A stretch of DNA of 59,540 nt, from assembly GCA_027006175.1 (NCBI GenBank), contig JALTKS010000001.1, forward strand, positions 1 to 59,540, read 5' to 3'. Below, piece after piece: positions 20,368 to 29,790 of this stretch. The notes beneath the pieces are model-generated. The model searched no databases. It had not been told where the DNA came from and worked only from the letters and a program-made list of their open reading frames with translations. Each line of letters opens with the position of its first letter. Position 1 is the first letter of the stretch. Source of the stretch: Gammaproteobacteria bacterium (GTDB lineage Bacteria > Pseudomonadota > Gammaproteobacteria > AKS1). A program made the position numbers and the translations under genes.

Positions 20368-21181
20368 ACAGCAACTAAGCGGTTTCGCTCTTTTATTGTT
20401 CGGCAGCCTTCTGCTTGGCGGCTGTGGTAGTGCCCCCACCTTTTTTGAGAAAGGTGATAGTGCGCCAACCAACCATCATGATTTATCAACGGTACCCGAT
20501 GCTGTGCCTCGCAATGAACCCCGCAGTCGTTATGGCAACCCTAAATCTTATGTTGTCCGTGGTATTCGATACTATGTTAAAGACAGTAGCGAAGGTTTTA
20601 CGCAACGTGGGATCGCCTCATGGTATGGCACCAAATTTCATGGTCGTCGCACGTCCAGCGGTGAAACCTATGACATGTACGCAATGACAGCTGCGCATAA
20701 AACTTTACCGTTACCTACTTACCTTGAAGTAACTAATCTACGTAATAACAAGCGCGTTATTGTCAAAGCCAATGATCGAGGGCCTTTTCACCCTAACCGC
20801 ATTATTGACTTGTCTTACGCGGCAGCAACTCGACTGGGGATTACTGCCAGCGGTACAGGGCTTGTTGAAATTCGTGCGCTAAATGCAAACAATAAACCAG
20901 CACCGAGTCAGCCGCTACAGGCATCGATTCAAAAACAAACAGCAATACACAATATGTATTTACAGGTAGGTGCTTTTTCCAGTCAATACAATGCTCAACA
21001 GCTCCACCATAAGTTACATAACGCGGCCTTTGAACGCGCTAAAATCAGTACCGTAAACGCAACCGGTAATACCGTTTATCGTGTCCGAATAGGACCCTTA
21101 TCCAGTGTTGAGGAAGCCGATCAACTGGTTGACCAATTAGCTTCCTTAGGTATTAACGAAGCACACGTCGTGATTGATTAA
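20354..21181 (+). CDS. rlpA: Septal-ring-type lytic transglycosylase lipoprotein RlpA
   Basis: Outer-membrane lipoprotein acting on denuded glycan strands (activity known in Pseudomonas). The signal peptide ends in lipobox LLGGC. It is followed by a double-psi beta-barrel domain (GIASWYGTKFHGRRTSSGE, then KANDRGPFHPNRIIDLSYAAA) and a C-terminal SPOR domain (YLQVGAFSSQYNAQQL to the end). Possible ATGs are 20339, 20354 and 20357, all overlapping the end of mltB; 20354 gives a signal peptide of normal length. Confidence 0.93.
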   Translation: MMISKQQLSGFALLLFGSLLLGGCGSAPTFFEKGDSAPTNHHDLSTVPDAVPRNEPRSRYGNPKSYVVRGIRYYVKDSSEGFTQRGIASWYGTKFHGRRTSSGETYDMYAMTAAHKTLPLPTYLEVTNLRNNKRVIVKANDRGPFHPNRIIDLSYAAATRLGITASGTGLVEIRALNANNKPAPSQPLQASIQKQTAIHNMYLQVGAFSSQYNAQQLHHKLHNAAFERAKISTVNATGNTVYRVRIGPLSSVEEADQLVDQLASLGINEAHVVID

Positions 21182-21224
21182 TGAATCGCTACAATATAAA
21201 ACACACCGACAAAAGACATACGCT

Positions 21225-22394
21225 ATGACATTACTTCGATCTTCCCATCAACTCATTGTGAGCCTCTATCTCATTGGCGCGCTATTGACTTCTTTCACAT
21301 TACAGGCGGCAAGCCCGGTTCCCGTTGCACCTAAACTGGCCGCCAAGGGCTATGTACTAAAAGATTTTAATAGTGGACAAATCATTGCTGAAAATAATGG
21401 CGACCAACGCATGGAGCCGGCTAGCTTGACCAAAATGATGTCAACCTATGTCATTAGCCATGAATTAAAAGCCGGCAATATCACCATGCAGGATAAGGTC
21501 ACTATTAGTAAAAAAGCCTGGCGTATGCCCGGCTCAAGAATGTTTGTAGAAGTAGGCAAGCAAGTCGATGTAGAAAGCCTGTTAAAAGGGATTATTATTC
21601 AATCTGGCAATGATGCCACCGTTGCCATGGCAGAATACATCGCTGGCAGCGAAGATGCCTTTGCATCATTAATGAATAACTATGCCAAACAACTTGGTAT
21701 GAACGGCACTCATTTTGTAAACAGTACCGGACTACCTGATCCTGAGCATTACACCACACCTCGCGATCTCGCTACATTAGGTAGCGCACTCATTCGTGAT
21801 TTCCCCGAACATTATAAAATGTATGCTGAAAAGAAATTCACCTACAACAACATAACCCAATACAATCGCAATAAATTACTCTGGCGTGACAAATATGTGG
21901 ATGGTATTAAAACCGGGCACACTGAGTCTGCCGGTTTTTGTTTGGTGGCATCAGGCATTCGTGATGGCATGCGTTTGGTTTCAGTAGTACTGGGTACCAA
22001 AAGTGATGCAGCTCGGGTACAGGAGTCTCAGAAATTACTCAGTTATGGTTTCCGTTTTTTCCGTAGCCATAAACTCTATGATGCCAACACGGAAATCAGT
22101 TCTACCGATATCTGGAAAGGAATAGACGATAAAGTATCCCTGGGGTTACTAAAAGATCTCTATATCACTATTCCACGTGGTCAATACAAACAACTCAAAC
22201 CAAGCATTAGCTTTGAATCCATTATTGAGGCGCCAATTTCAAAACATCAGGTGCTCGGTAATTTAAAAGTAAGCCTTAATGATAAGGTTATTGCTGAACG
22301 TTCGCTTGTTGCACTTCAGGAAATCGAGCAAGGCAGTTGGTGGAAACGTCTGGTTGACTGGTTTATTTTACTGGTTAAAGGTTGGTTTGGTTAA
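21225..22394 (+). CDS. dacA: D-alanyl-D-alanine carboxypeptidase (PBP5/6 type)
   Basis: Trims the terminal D-Ala from peptidoglycan pentapeptides on the periplasmic face. 389 residues from ATG 21225, with signal peptide (to about TLQAASP), active-site S67LTK, SGN in IQSGNDATVAMAEY, KTGHTESAGFC, and a C-terminal PBP5-like beta domain ending in an amphipathic membrane anchor (WWKRLVDWFILLVKGWF). The frame is open upstream into rlpA, but that adds an unlikely extension. Overlapping regulation with rlpA and dat is probable; 43 bases separate it from rlpA. Confidence 0.96.
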   Translation: MTLLRSSHQLIVSLYLIGALLTSFTLQAASPVPVAPKLAAKGYVLKDFNSGQIIAENNGDQRMEPASLTKMMSTYVISHELKAGNITMQDKVTISKKAWRMPGSRMFVEVGKQVDVESLLKGIIIQSGNDATVAMAEYIAGSEDAFASLMNNYAKQLGMNGTHFVNSTGLPDPEHYTTPRDLATLGSALIRDFPEHYKMYAEKKFTYNNITQYNRNKLLWRDKYVDGIKTGHTESAGFCLVASGIRDGMRLVSVVLGTKSDAARVQESQKLLSYGFRFFRSHKLYDANTEISSTDIWKGIDDKVSLGLLKDLYITIPRGQYKQLKPSISFESIIEAPISKHQVLGNLKVSLNDKVIAERSLVALQEIEQGSWWKRLVDWFILLVKGWFG

Positions 22395-22395
22395 T

Positions 22396-23262
22396 ATGTC
22401 TATTGTCTATCTGGATGGTGATTACCTTCCCATTGAAGAAGCAAAAGTATCTGTTTTAGATCGTGGTTTTATCTTTGGCGATGGTGTTTATGAAGTTATT
22501 CCTGCCTATGGTGGGCATTTATTTCGACTAGAACAACATTTACAACGATTAAATAATAGTCTGCAAGGCATTCATCTGGAAAATCCTTTTGATAACAAAC
22601 AGTGGCAGAAAATCATTGAAGATATTGTTGATCGCAATGACAACAATAAACAGGATCAATCAATCTATTTACAGGTCACTCGGGGGCCGGCTAAACGCGA
22701 TCATGTTTTTCCTGATGAAATATCGCAAACCATCTTTGTTATGAGCACGCCGATGCAGCCGGTTAGTCAGGAAAAACTGAATAAAGGTGTTAGTGCCATC
22801 ACCCATGACGATATTCGCTGGCGCTACTGTCATATTAAATCCATCGCGCTTCTGCCCAATACCTTAATGCGCCAAATTGCTCGAGAAGCAGGTGCCGATG
22901 AAGCTATTCTTAATCGCGATGGAAAAATAACCGAAGGTGCCGCCAGTAATGTTTTTATTGTTAAAAATGGAAAAATTATTACACCGGCAAAAGATGAGTG
23001 CCTACTACCCGGTATTACACGTGATTTAATTCTCGAAATTGCCGCAGATGCCGAACTTGATTTTTGTGAATCTGATATTAGCCTTGACTATTTACAAAAT
23101 GCAGATGAAGTTTGGCTAACCAGTTCAACAAAAGAAATCCTTCCTGTTACGCAACTCGACAACAAGCCCGTTGGCAGCGGCAAACCGGGACCTTGCTGGA
23201 AGGATATGCTGGCACGCTATCAAGAGCACAAGCAATTACTCCGCAGCGGTGAAGCTACGTAG
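22396..23262 (+). CDS. dat: Class IV PLP aminotransferase, probable D-alanine transaminase
   Basis: PLP enzyme interconverting D-alanine and D-glutamate with their oxo-acids. 288 residues from ATG 22396, one base after the dacA stop. It has VSVLDRGFIFGDGVYEV, the PLP-lysine in HIKSIALLPN, and the phosphate-binding EGAASNVFIV. The family also includes branched-chain transaminases (IlvE) and aminodeoxychorismate lyase; the length and the neighbourhood after a D,D-carboxypeptidase favour D-amino-acid transaminase. Converges on arsM with a 2-base gap. Confidence 0.85.
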   Translation: MSIVYLDGDYLPIEEAKVSVLDRGFIFGDGVYEVIPAYGGHLFRLEQHLQRLNNSLQGIHLENPFDNKQWQKIIEDIVDRNDNNKQDQSIYLQVTRGPAKRDHVFPDEISQTIFVMSTPMQPVSQEKLNKGVSAITHDDIRWRYCHIKSIALLPNTLMRQIAREAGADEAILNRDGKITEGAASNVFIVKNGKIITPAKDECLLPGITRDLILEIAADAELDFCESDISLDYLQNADEVWLTSSTKEILPVTQLDNKPVGSGKPGPCWKDMLARYQEHKQLLRSGEAT

Positions 23263-23264
23263 TC

Positions 23265-24116
23265 TTAACAGCATGGTTTAATCGCTTCAATTGATGCTGA
23301 AACAACATAATCCGTTACATTGTGATCAGGTGCCCAGTCTTTAATAAAATCTTTTGACTCGTCTTTTGGCTCAATACGAATATTCTCGAAACCCGCATCT
23401 TTTATCATTTCAGCCAGATCATCAATTAATGACGCATTACCCATACAACCCGCGATCAACATGGGATCGTTACGCATTTCTTCAGGTAGCTCAATAGTTG
23501 CCACTACGTCTGAAATCGCTAAACGTCCTCCTGGCTTTAAAATACGAAACGTTTCTTTAAAAACCTGTGCTTTATCGGGTGATAAATTAATCACACAATT
23601 TGAGATAATTACATCAACGGTTTCATTCGCAACAGGTAGGTGTTCTATCTCACCCAAACGAAACTCAACATTGGTGAATTTACCCTTCGAGGCATTAGCA
23701 CGTGCTTTACTCAACATATCGGGAGTCATATCAATGCCAATAACATGGCCTGCTTCACCCACTTCCTGCGCAGCAAGAAAACAATCAAAACCACCACCGG
23801 CACCCAGATCAACAACAACCTCTCCCGCTTGCAGCGATGCTATCGCACGGGGATTACCACAACCCAGTCCCATATCGGCGCCATCCGGTACAAACTCAAG
23901 ATCGGCTTCGCTATAGCCCATACGTGTTGAAATTAACGTATTAATAGCTGCATCATCAGAAACCCCGCAACAACTACTCTCTATGCCACAAGCATCACCC
24001 TCATTACTGGCATTCGCTACTTGTGCATAAGCACTTCGTACCTGTTGACGATGTTCATCGTTATTTGCTGCATCGGTATCACAGCTATCTGTACCACAAC
24101 ATTTAGAATCACTCAT
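23265..24116 (-). CDS. arsM: Arsenite S-adenosylmethionine methyltransferase
   Basis: Methylates trivalent arsenic using SAM. 283 residues with the SAM motif VDLGAGGGFDCFLA and the cysteines used for As(III) binding: a CC pair at 49-50, Cys174 in ISNCVINLSPDK and Cys224 in AGCMGNA, at positions equal to those in characterised ArsM proteins. The N-terminus (SKCCGTDSC) and C-terminus (KPCC) carry further Cys pairs that may help capture metalloid. No arsR, arsB or arsC lies nearby. It is the last gene of an accessory minus-strand block inserted between dat and ybeD. Confidence 0.9.
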   Translation of the reverse strand: MSDSKCCGTDSCDTDAANNDEHRQQVRSAYAQVANASNEGDACGIESSCCGVSDDAAINTLISTRMGYSEADLEFVPDGADMGLGCGNPRAIASLQAGEVVVDLGAGGGFDCFLAAQEVGEAGHVIGIDMTPDMLSKARANASKGKFTNVEFRLGEIEHLPVANETVDVIISNCVINLSPDKAQVFKETFRILKPGGRLAISDVVATIELPEEMRNDPMLIAGCMGNASLIDDLAEMIKDAGFENIRIEPKDESKDFIKDWAPDHNVTDYVVSASIEAIKPCC

Positions 24117-24131
24117 TACAAACCTCTTTTC

Positions 24132-24470
24132 CTATTCGCCCATACTCATAAAAGGCATGATCGAAAAATATAATACAAATAAAATTATCGCCAGATAAAA
24201 CAACACTCGCAATGGCTGTCTAAGCAGCATTTGAAAAAATGATTCAACCTCAAGCGGCGAAGAAAAATGTTGCTGCGACTGATATTCGTCAATTAATTGT
24301 CTGGCTTGCAACTTGTCTTCATTACGTTTAATCCATATACCCGCAACAGAGAAACCCCAATTTCCAGAATGCGTTTCATAATAATCAATATGATGTTCTT
24401 CAAGCAATGTTCTTATCGCATCTGCTTCTTCTTCTGGCGCATCATTAAGTCTGAAAACAAGTTTGGCCAT
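24132..24470 (-). CDS. DUF6164-like small membrane protein
   Basis: 112 residues: a soluble N-terminal alpha/beta part (LVFRLNDAPEEEADAIRTLLE, then YYETHSGNWGFS and IWIKR) followed by one hydrophobic helix near the C-terminus (about residues 88-108). The N-terminal pattern is that of the DUF6164 family, from memory. Function unknown. It lies 15 bases upstream of arsM and 4 bases after the S4 gene, so the three may be co-transcribed. Confidence 0.7.
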   Translation of the reverse strand: MAKLVFRLNDAPEEEADAIRTLLEEHHIDYYETHSGNWGFSVAGIWIKRNEDKLQARQLIDEYQSQQHFSSPLEVESFFQMLLRQPLRVLFYLAIILFVLYFSIMPFMSMGE

Positions 24471-24474
24471 ATTG

Positions 24475-24684
24475 TTAAATAACGCTCACCGATTCACCAT
24501 TAAACTCAACACATTGCGTTGAACGAATCTTGCATCGTTTACGTGTTTCTATTGCGCCATCGACACTAACCAATCCTTCAGAAATCAACAGTTTTGCCTG
24601 GCCACCGCTATTACACATACCGGTTATTTTAAGCAAATTATGTAACTCAATATATTCCTTGCCATTCAACTCAAATTCTTGCAC
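24475..24684 (-). CDS. S4-domain RNA-binding protein (YbcJ-like)
   Basis: 69-residue protein consisting almost entirely of an S4-like RNA-binding fold: YIELHNLLKITGMCNSGGQAK, then LISEGLVSVDG and ETRKRCKI, matching the YbcJ family. Such proteins bind structured RNA, with unclear roles in ribosome assembly. It precedes the DUF6164 gene by 4 bases. Confidence 0.8.
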   Translation of the reverse strand: MQEFELNGKEYIELHNLLKITGMCNSGGQAKLLISEGLVSVDGAIETRKRCKIRSTQCVEFNGESVSVI

Positions 24685-24716
24685 TTATTCACCTGAAGTT
24701 ATTTATTAAATCGGGA

Positions 24717-26135
24717 TTATTTTACAGGAAGTTCAACCCAGAAGGTGCAACCATTATCAGTGGTCGTTTCAACACCAATATTCCCCCCCATTAAGTCAAC
24801 CAAATGACGAGTGACGGACAGTCCTATACCACTTCCTTCAATACCACCATGGCTACTTAGACGTTCAAAATTATTAAACACCTTTTCTTTATTTTCTTCA
24901 CTAAGACCCTGGCCCGTATCCTTAATGAATACTTTTATAAAATCACCAGACATTTGTGCATTAATATAAACCAAACCATTTTCATAATTGTACTTAATTG
25001 CATTAGCAATAATATTTAATAAAATCTGTTTTAACCTTAACTTATCAACCATAACATCCAGCTCATCACCTTTTACCGAATTTATTATTTTTATCTGTCC
25101 TTTCTCTGCTAGTGGTTCAAGCATTTTTACGGTTTCATTCATAACCTCAGACAACGAGACCCGGTCAATATGTAATTCCAGATTACCTGATTCAATCTGT
25201 GCCAAATCCAGCAATTCATTAATAAGTTCAAGTAAATGAACACCTGCATTCTGTATTTCTGCGGCATTATTTATTTGCTCATCTGTCAGAGTGTTGTCTC
25301 TGTTAAACTGAAGTATTTGAGAGAACCCCAAAATTGCATTTAATGGGGTTCTTAATTCATGACTCATTTGTGACAAGAAGTCAGTTTTAGTCTGGCTCGC
25401 CTGTTCTGCCTGTTCCTTGGCTATGACTAATTCTCTGGTTCGCTGTTGCACCTTTTCTTCTAATTCAATTCTTCTTGATTGTATCTCACGCTCAGAATTT
25501 ATTGTGCGTTGTACAACAAAACGGCCTATAAAAATAACGGCGATAAAGACAAACAGAGCCATACTTAAAAGTGCATATAATGAACCACGAAACCCCTCAA
25601 CAGAGGCGCTGACTGCTTTAGCGGTTCTTTCTCGTTGTAAATTTTGCATTCGATCAAACATATCATCTGTCTGACGCTGTAATGGAATACTACTTTTTAT
25701 CTGCAGTTGTTTTGCTTCAGCAAAACGTTCCTCTTGAATAAGATCAACAATTTTTATCTGGCTCGCGCCTATTTTAAGTGCTAATGCATTTGCATCATTA
25801 AAAATGTCTCTTTCTTCATTATCATCTATTAATTTATCCAGTTTATTTCTTGCTACGATATATTCTGTGCCAAATACATTGAAACGATCATATTCCTCTT
25901 CTCTATCAAATGGATCATCAATTAATTGCATTTGACTTAATGTCAGGGCACGAAATCGTGCGGCAACGCGCATATCACTAATCAAATCAGTTTTCCGAGT
26001 ATTCTGCGTAACAACATCTTCAATTGTTTGAATACCCGATAGCAGCAAATATGCTCCCGCCAACGTCAGGACAACTATAAATAACTGTACTACCGCAAAA
26101 GCAATAATGAGAGGACTACGAATTTTACTATCCAC
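24717..26135 (-). CDS. Membrane sensor histidine kinase (orphan)
   Basis: About 472 residues. Transmembrane helix near the start, a helical periplasmic region of about 150 residues (four-helix-bundle/CHASE3-like), a second transmembrane helix, a long coiled coil, then HisKA with the phospho-acceptor His in SQMSHELRTPLNAILGF and a HATPase domain (N-box IIANAIKYN, GSGIGLSVTRHL). No receiver domain and no response-regulator gene is adjacent, so it is an orphan kinase. The start is uncertain: GTG 26135 is chosen; a run of TTG codons at 26159-26151 is the alternative. Confidence 0.85.
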   Translation of the reverse strand: MDSKIRSPLIIAFAVVQLFIVVLTLAGAYLLLSGIQTIEDVVTQNTRKTDLISDMRVAARFRALTLSQMQLIDDPFDREEEYDRFNVFGTEYIVARNKLDKLIDDNEERDIFNDANALALKIGASQIKIVDLIQEERFAEAKQLQIKSSIPLQRQTDDMFDRMQNLQRERTAKAVSASVEGFRGSLYALLSMALFVFIAVIFIGRFVVQRTINSEREIQSRRIELEEKVQQRTRELVIAKEQAEQASQTKTDFLSQMSHELRTPLNAILGFSQILQFNRDNTLTDEQINNAAEIQNAGVHLLELINELLDLAQIESGNLELHIDRVSLSEVMNETVKMLEPLAEKGQIKIINSVKGDELDVMVDKLRLKQILLNIIANAIKYNYENGLVYINAQMSGDFIKVFIKDTGQGLSEENKEKVFNNFERLSSHGGIEGSGIGLSVTRHLVDLMGGNIGVETTTDNGCTFWVELPVK

Positions 26136-26326
26136 TTTCTTCTTATTTCCCAACAACAATCTGATTAGAAAGACTATATTACATAAACTTTCTGACTATC
26201 GAGTAATTTATCTCATTAAAGTTCACCCATAAAAGCCCTATAATTGATAATGTTTCATTGGACAATCCCTTTAAATATCATGCTGCCATCCCCACTTTAT
26301 GTGCAGTAACGAGTAGAATGACTATT

Positions 26327-26602
26327 ATGGCTGATTCACCAGAAGACACTTTATTTGAGTTCCCCTGCCAATTCCCCCTCAAAGTAATGGGAAGGAATAT
26401 TCCTGAATTAGAGGAAATTGTGCTGGAAATCGTTCGTCGTCATATCGACGATGAATTAAACGAAGGTTCCGTCAAAAAGCGAGATAGCGGTAAAGGGAAA
26501 TTTATTTCAATTACCGTGACTTTCGAGGCACAAAGCAAGCTTCAACTTGATAACCTCTATCGTGAACTGCATGCCCACGAACATGTACTCATGCTGTTGT
26601 AA
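26327..26602 (+). CDS. ybeD: DUF493/YbeD-family regulatory protein
   Basis: 91 residues with an ACT-like ferredoxin fold: EFPCQFPLKVMGRNIPELEE at the start and LDNLYRELHAHEHVLMLL at the end, as in E. coli YbeD. The family is regularly found before lipB. ATG 26318 is an equally possible start, adding three residues. It is divergent from the histidine kinase and 3 bases upstream of lipB. Confidence 0.88.
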   Translation: MADSPEDTLFEFPCQFPLKVMGRNIPELEEIVLEIVRRHIDDELNEGSVKKRDSGKGKFISITVTFEAQSKLQLDNLYRELHAHEHVLMLL

Positions 26603-26605
26603 GCC

Positions 26606-27277
26606 ATGGCAAAGCCAGATGCCATTATAATTCGGGAGCTAGGCCGGCAGGATTACCTGTCGACACTCGATGCTATGCGTGAATTTACCCGGTCACGTGA
26701 TGATCAATCTGCCGATGAATTCTGGCTCGTTGAGCATCCCCCTGTTTACACCCAGGGTCGAAATAGCAAACCGGAACACCTGTTAAATGCCGGCGATATC
26801 GAGGTGGTTGATATTGATCGCGGTGGGCAAATTACCTACCACGGACCAGGGCAATTAGTGCTTTATGTCATGCTTGATCTGACACGAATGGGTAAAGGTG
26901 TTCGCGATCTGGTTACTGCCATGGAACAAAGTATTATCAAATTACTGGCTGACTATAAAATAAACGGTGTTGCTCGCAGCGATGCTCCGGGGGTTTACGT
27001 GGATGATGCAAAGCTTGCGGCGCTCGGCTTACGCATAACCCGAGGTTGCAGTTATCACGGTCTGAGTCTTAATGTGGATATGGATCTGGCGCCTTTTCAG
27101 GGTATCAACCCCTGTGGTTATGCGGGTTTAGCCGTGACCCAGTGTCGTGATTTAGGCATTAATGACCCTCAGGCAATTCTCAGTGATCGACTCTGTGCAC
27201 TACTTTGTGATGAACTGGGTTACAATGCGCGCGTTTATGAACCAACACGACCCGAGGGTCTGGCAATAGCCGAGTAG
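26606..27277 (+). CDS. lipB: Octanoyl-[acyl-carrier-protein]:protein octanoyltransferase
   Basis: Transfers octanoate from ACP to lipoyl domains through an acyl-enzyme intermediate. 223 residues with [13 protein letters not shown], the signature [16 protein letters not shown], the catalytic lysine region [11 protein letters not shown], and the catalytic Cys in GINPCGY. It precedes lipA by 3 bases, completing the endogenous lipoate pathway. Confidence 0.97.
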   Translation: MAKPDAIIIRELGRQDYLSTLDAMREFTRSRDDQSADEFWLVEHPPVYTQGRNSKPEHLLNAGDIEVVDIDRGGQITYHGPGQLVLYVMLDLTRMGKGVRDLVTAMEQSIIKLLADYKINGVARSDAPGVYVDDAKLAALGLRITRGCSYHGLSLNVDMDLAPFQGINPCGYAGLAVTQCRDLGINDPQAILSDRLCALLCDELGYNARVYEPTRPEGLAIAE

Positions 27278-27280
27278 ATA

Positions 27281-28231
27281 ATGAGCGAAACACGAAAAAC
27301 CAAAAACCCATTGAAAGGCGAATCCAAGGTTTCCCGTATTCCTATCAAGATTGAGCCAACAGTGACGCCGCTGCGTAAACCCAAATGGATCCGTGGGCGC
27401 TCTCATAACGCACCCGAAGTAGAACGATTAAAACGTCTGCTCCGTGAGCAACAATTACACACTGTCTGCGAAGAAGCCGCCTGCCCCAATCTTGGCGAAT
27501 GTTTTGCTCACGGCACAGCTACCTTCATGATCATGGGTGATATCTGCACCCGCCGTTGCCCTTTCTGCGATGTCGCCCACGGTCGACCTAAACCACTTGA
27601 TGAAGATGAACCGCTTAAGCTCGGTGAAACCATTGCGAATATGGGATTGAAATACGTGGTGATTACCTCGGTGGATCGCGACGATCTGCGTGATGGCGGC
27701 GCAGCACATTTTGTTGCCTGTATTGACCAGATCCGCCAACAGTCACCAACGACCAAGATTGAGATTCTGGTTCCGGATTTCCGTGGTCGTATGGATGTCG
27801 CACTGGCGCTACTCGATCAAGCGCCACCGGATGTGTTTAATCATAATCTTGAAACCATTCCACGACTCTATAAACAAGCTCGCCCGGGCTCTGATTACGC
27901 CTGGTCGCTCAAATTACTGCAACGCTTCAAGCAAAGTTATCCAGACGTGCCCACCAAGTCAGGCATTATGCTTGGGCTTGGCGAAGAAATAGACGAAGTA
28001 AAACAAGTACTTCGTGACCTTCGCGCCCATGACGTGAATATGCTGACACTGGGTCAATACCTGCAGCCCAGCCGTTACCATCTACCTGTCTCACGCTATG
28101 TTACACCTGAAGAATTTGACGAACTTGGCGAGTATGCCCGTTCTATCGGCTTTGATAATGTCGCCAGCGGTCCAATGGTGCGCTCTTCTTACCATGCCGA
28201 TCTACAAGCATCTGGTGAAAACGTCTCTTAA
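27281..28231 (+). CDS. lipA: Lipoyl synthase (radical SAM)
   Basis: Inserts two sulfur atoms into octanoylated domains. 316 residues with both [4Fe-4S] motifs: auxiliary cluster [12 protein letters not shown] and radical-SAM CTRRCPFC. The RSSYHA segment near the C-terminus supplies the Ser ligand of the auxiliary cluster. Products would serve the glycine cleavage system, of which gcvPB is at the other end of this window, as well as 2-oxoacid dehydrogenases. Confidence 0.97.
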   Translation: MSETRKTKNPLKGESKVSRIPIKIEPTVTPLRKPKWIRGRSHNAPEVERLKRLLREQQLHTVCEEAACPNLGECFAHGTATFMIMGDICTRRCPFCDVAHGRPKPLDEDEPLKLGETIANMGLKYVVITSVDRDDLRDGGAAHFVACIDQIRQQSPTTKIEILVPDFRGRMDVALALLDQAPPDVFNHNLETIPRLYKQARPGSDYAWSLKLLQRFKQSYPDVPTKSGIMLGLGEEIDEVKQVLRDLRAHDVNMLTLGQYLQPSRYHLPVSRYVTPEEFDELGEYARSIGFDNVASGPMVRSSYHADLQASGENVS

Positions 28232-28315
28232 TCCGCCCTTTCTGGCAAATGCAGCCTCCAAAATTTCTGCTATTATTAATCGTCCGGGCTTATTAATTAT
28301 TGGAAAGGAAGTATC

Positions 28316-28735
28316 ATGTCGGACAAAAAAAACGCTAAAAAAGCTAATTCTGCCGTACAATGTCTCATCGGCAACGGTATCGAGTTCAACGGTGATCTCA
28401 CCTTTAGTGGCGGTCTGCATGTTGATGGACGTGTTATCGGCAGTATCGAAAGCAAGCCTGGCGAATCTGCCCGTATGACACTCAGCAACGAGGGCATTAT
28501 TGATGGCAGTGTCAGAACCTGTGATGCCGAAATCAATGGCACGATCAACGGCGATGTTCATGCCACCGGTAGTGTTGTGCTACACCCTCAATCTCACGTT
28601 AATGGCAATGTCTATTACGAACGTATTGAAATACGCCGTGGTGCTTGCATTAATGGCAAGTTGATTGCGACACATGAGAAAGGTCAAAAATCGAGTATTC
28701 TGAACAAACTGAATCCGGTTCGTAAGAGCGCCTAA
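28316..28735 (+). CDS. Bactofilin family cytoskeletal protein
   Basis: 139-residue polymerising scaffold. The DUF583 beta-helix core is visible as repeated short strands (LTFSGGLHVDGRVIGSI, IIDGSVRT, GTINGDVHATGSV, SHVNGNVYY, GACINGKLIA) flanked by short basic tails. It has a strong ribosome-binding site (GGAAAGGAAG). Bactofilins localise peptidoglycan enzymes or polysaccharide synthases; the partner here is unknown. Its last 4 bases overlap the end of the opposing hydrolase gene. Confidence 0.92.
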   Translation: MSDKKNAKKANSAVQCLIGNGIEFNGDLTFSGGLHVDGRVIGSIESKPGESARMTLSNEGIIDGSVRTCDAEINGTINGDVHATGSVVLHPQSHVNGNVYYERIEIRRGACINGKLIATHEKGQKSSILNKLNPVRKSA

Positions 28736-29790
28736 TCCTGATTCTTCGCTGGTAGCGGCATACGCTCCATTAAGTAGCACAGACAATCCTGCCTGATGAC
28801 TTTTTTATCCAGCGTTAGCATTGATGGCATAACCGCTTGTACAACAGATAGTTGTTGTTCATCGATTTTAAAATAATCTTGCCAACGATCATCACCATTA
28901 TCATCAATCACTTCTAGCCGCACTGAATCACTCTCTTCTGGCACTGTTGCCAGTACCGTCCCCGGTGTTAATTCACGAAAATTCATGTGATCCAGATCGT
29001 TTACAAATTGAATGTGATCGGCCGAGTTTGCCAATTCATCCGGCATCGCAAAACCAAATTCGAACTGTGCCGGTATTTTCACAATCGCCACGGTATGAAA
29101 AATATCAATATCATGCTCGGGCACAGGTTTATCCGGTAACTCGGCAAGGTTTAACAAGGCATCTAAAAACTCAGCGGCATGTTCCACGCCATGCTGTTGA
29201 CCTGGCTGACCACACTCCACTGTTACGGAGGGACAAAGTTCAGCAAACGCAGCGGACTGCACACCCTCGGGGCGAATAAAATACACCACCGTCCTGGAAA
29301 AATAGGTTGCCAACCAGAAAAATTGATTATCAACCCGGTTCACACAGGCGTAATGCGGGTTCAAACCCGTATTGTTATGAATATCAATACTGGCAAAAGG
29401 TTGCCGCTCACGCATCGTAGCAACAATGTTGGCAGCCATACGGTGTTCTTCGGTCTGCTCAGTCTGATTTTGTTTAAGCCAAATACGATTGTAATCGGGC
29501 TGACCATCAAGCCGGCGCATGCCCAGTTTCGCCGCACTAATATTACCCACAAAAAGTGACAAACTACGCGGCATTTCCTGTGTTGCATATCGCTGCAGCA
29601 ATAATTGAATCGCTTGCCAGCCAACTGGCTCATTACCATGCAATAACACCGAAACAAACAGCGGCGCCTTCCGGCGACCTTCAAGATGTATTAACGATGG
29701 GCCGGGTAAATGTTGATGCAATTCACTCGCATCACAGCTCAATAACCCTTCCGGCAAATAATCGAACTCATGTAATAAATGATTGGTCAT
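28732..29790 (-). CDS. Succinylglutamate desuccinylase/aspartoacylase-family zinc hydrolase
   Basis: M14-like metallo-deacylase/carboxypeptidase, about 352 residues from ATG 29790, which overlaps the stop of the upstream ligase gene by one base (TAATG). The zinc site HxxE is in SVLLHGNEPVGW, and the second His region is SIDIHNNTGLNPHYA; both are typical of the AstE/AspA group. A conserved VECGQPGQ follows. Immediate coupling to a glutamate-ligase-like gene suggests that the two act on a shared gamma-glutamyl or N-acyl amino acid compound; this is inference. Confidence 0.85.
   Translation of the reverse strand: MTNHLLHEFDYLPEGLLSCDASELHQHLPGPSLIHLEGRRKAPLFVSVLLHGNEPVGWQAIQLLLQRYATQEMPRSLSLFVGNISAAKLGMRRLDGQPDYNRIWLKQNQTEQTEEHRMAANIVATMRERQPFASIDIHNNTGLNPHYACVNRVDNQFFWLATYFSRTVVYFIRPEGVQSAAFAELCPSVTVECGQPGQQHGVEHAAEFLDALLNLAELPDKPVPEHDIDIFHTVAIVKIPAQFEFGFAMPDELANSADHIQFVNDLDHMNFRELTPGTVLATVPEESDSVRLEVIDDNGDDRWQDYFKIDEQQLSVVQAVMPSMLTLDKKVIRQDCLCYLMERMPLPAKNQD

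Noticed and set aside
22279-22395. Long N-terminal extension of the class IV aminotransferase
   Set aside because: It overlaps dacA by more than 100 bases in another frame; the family start MSIVYLDGDYLP is at 22396.
23265-26160. Genomic island or integrated element
   Set aside because: No integrase, transposase, tRNA or direct repeats were seen; only the interruption of gene order supports it, so it is described as an accessory block.
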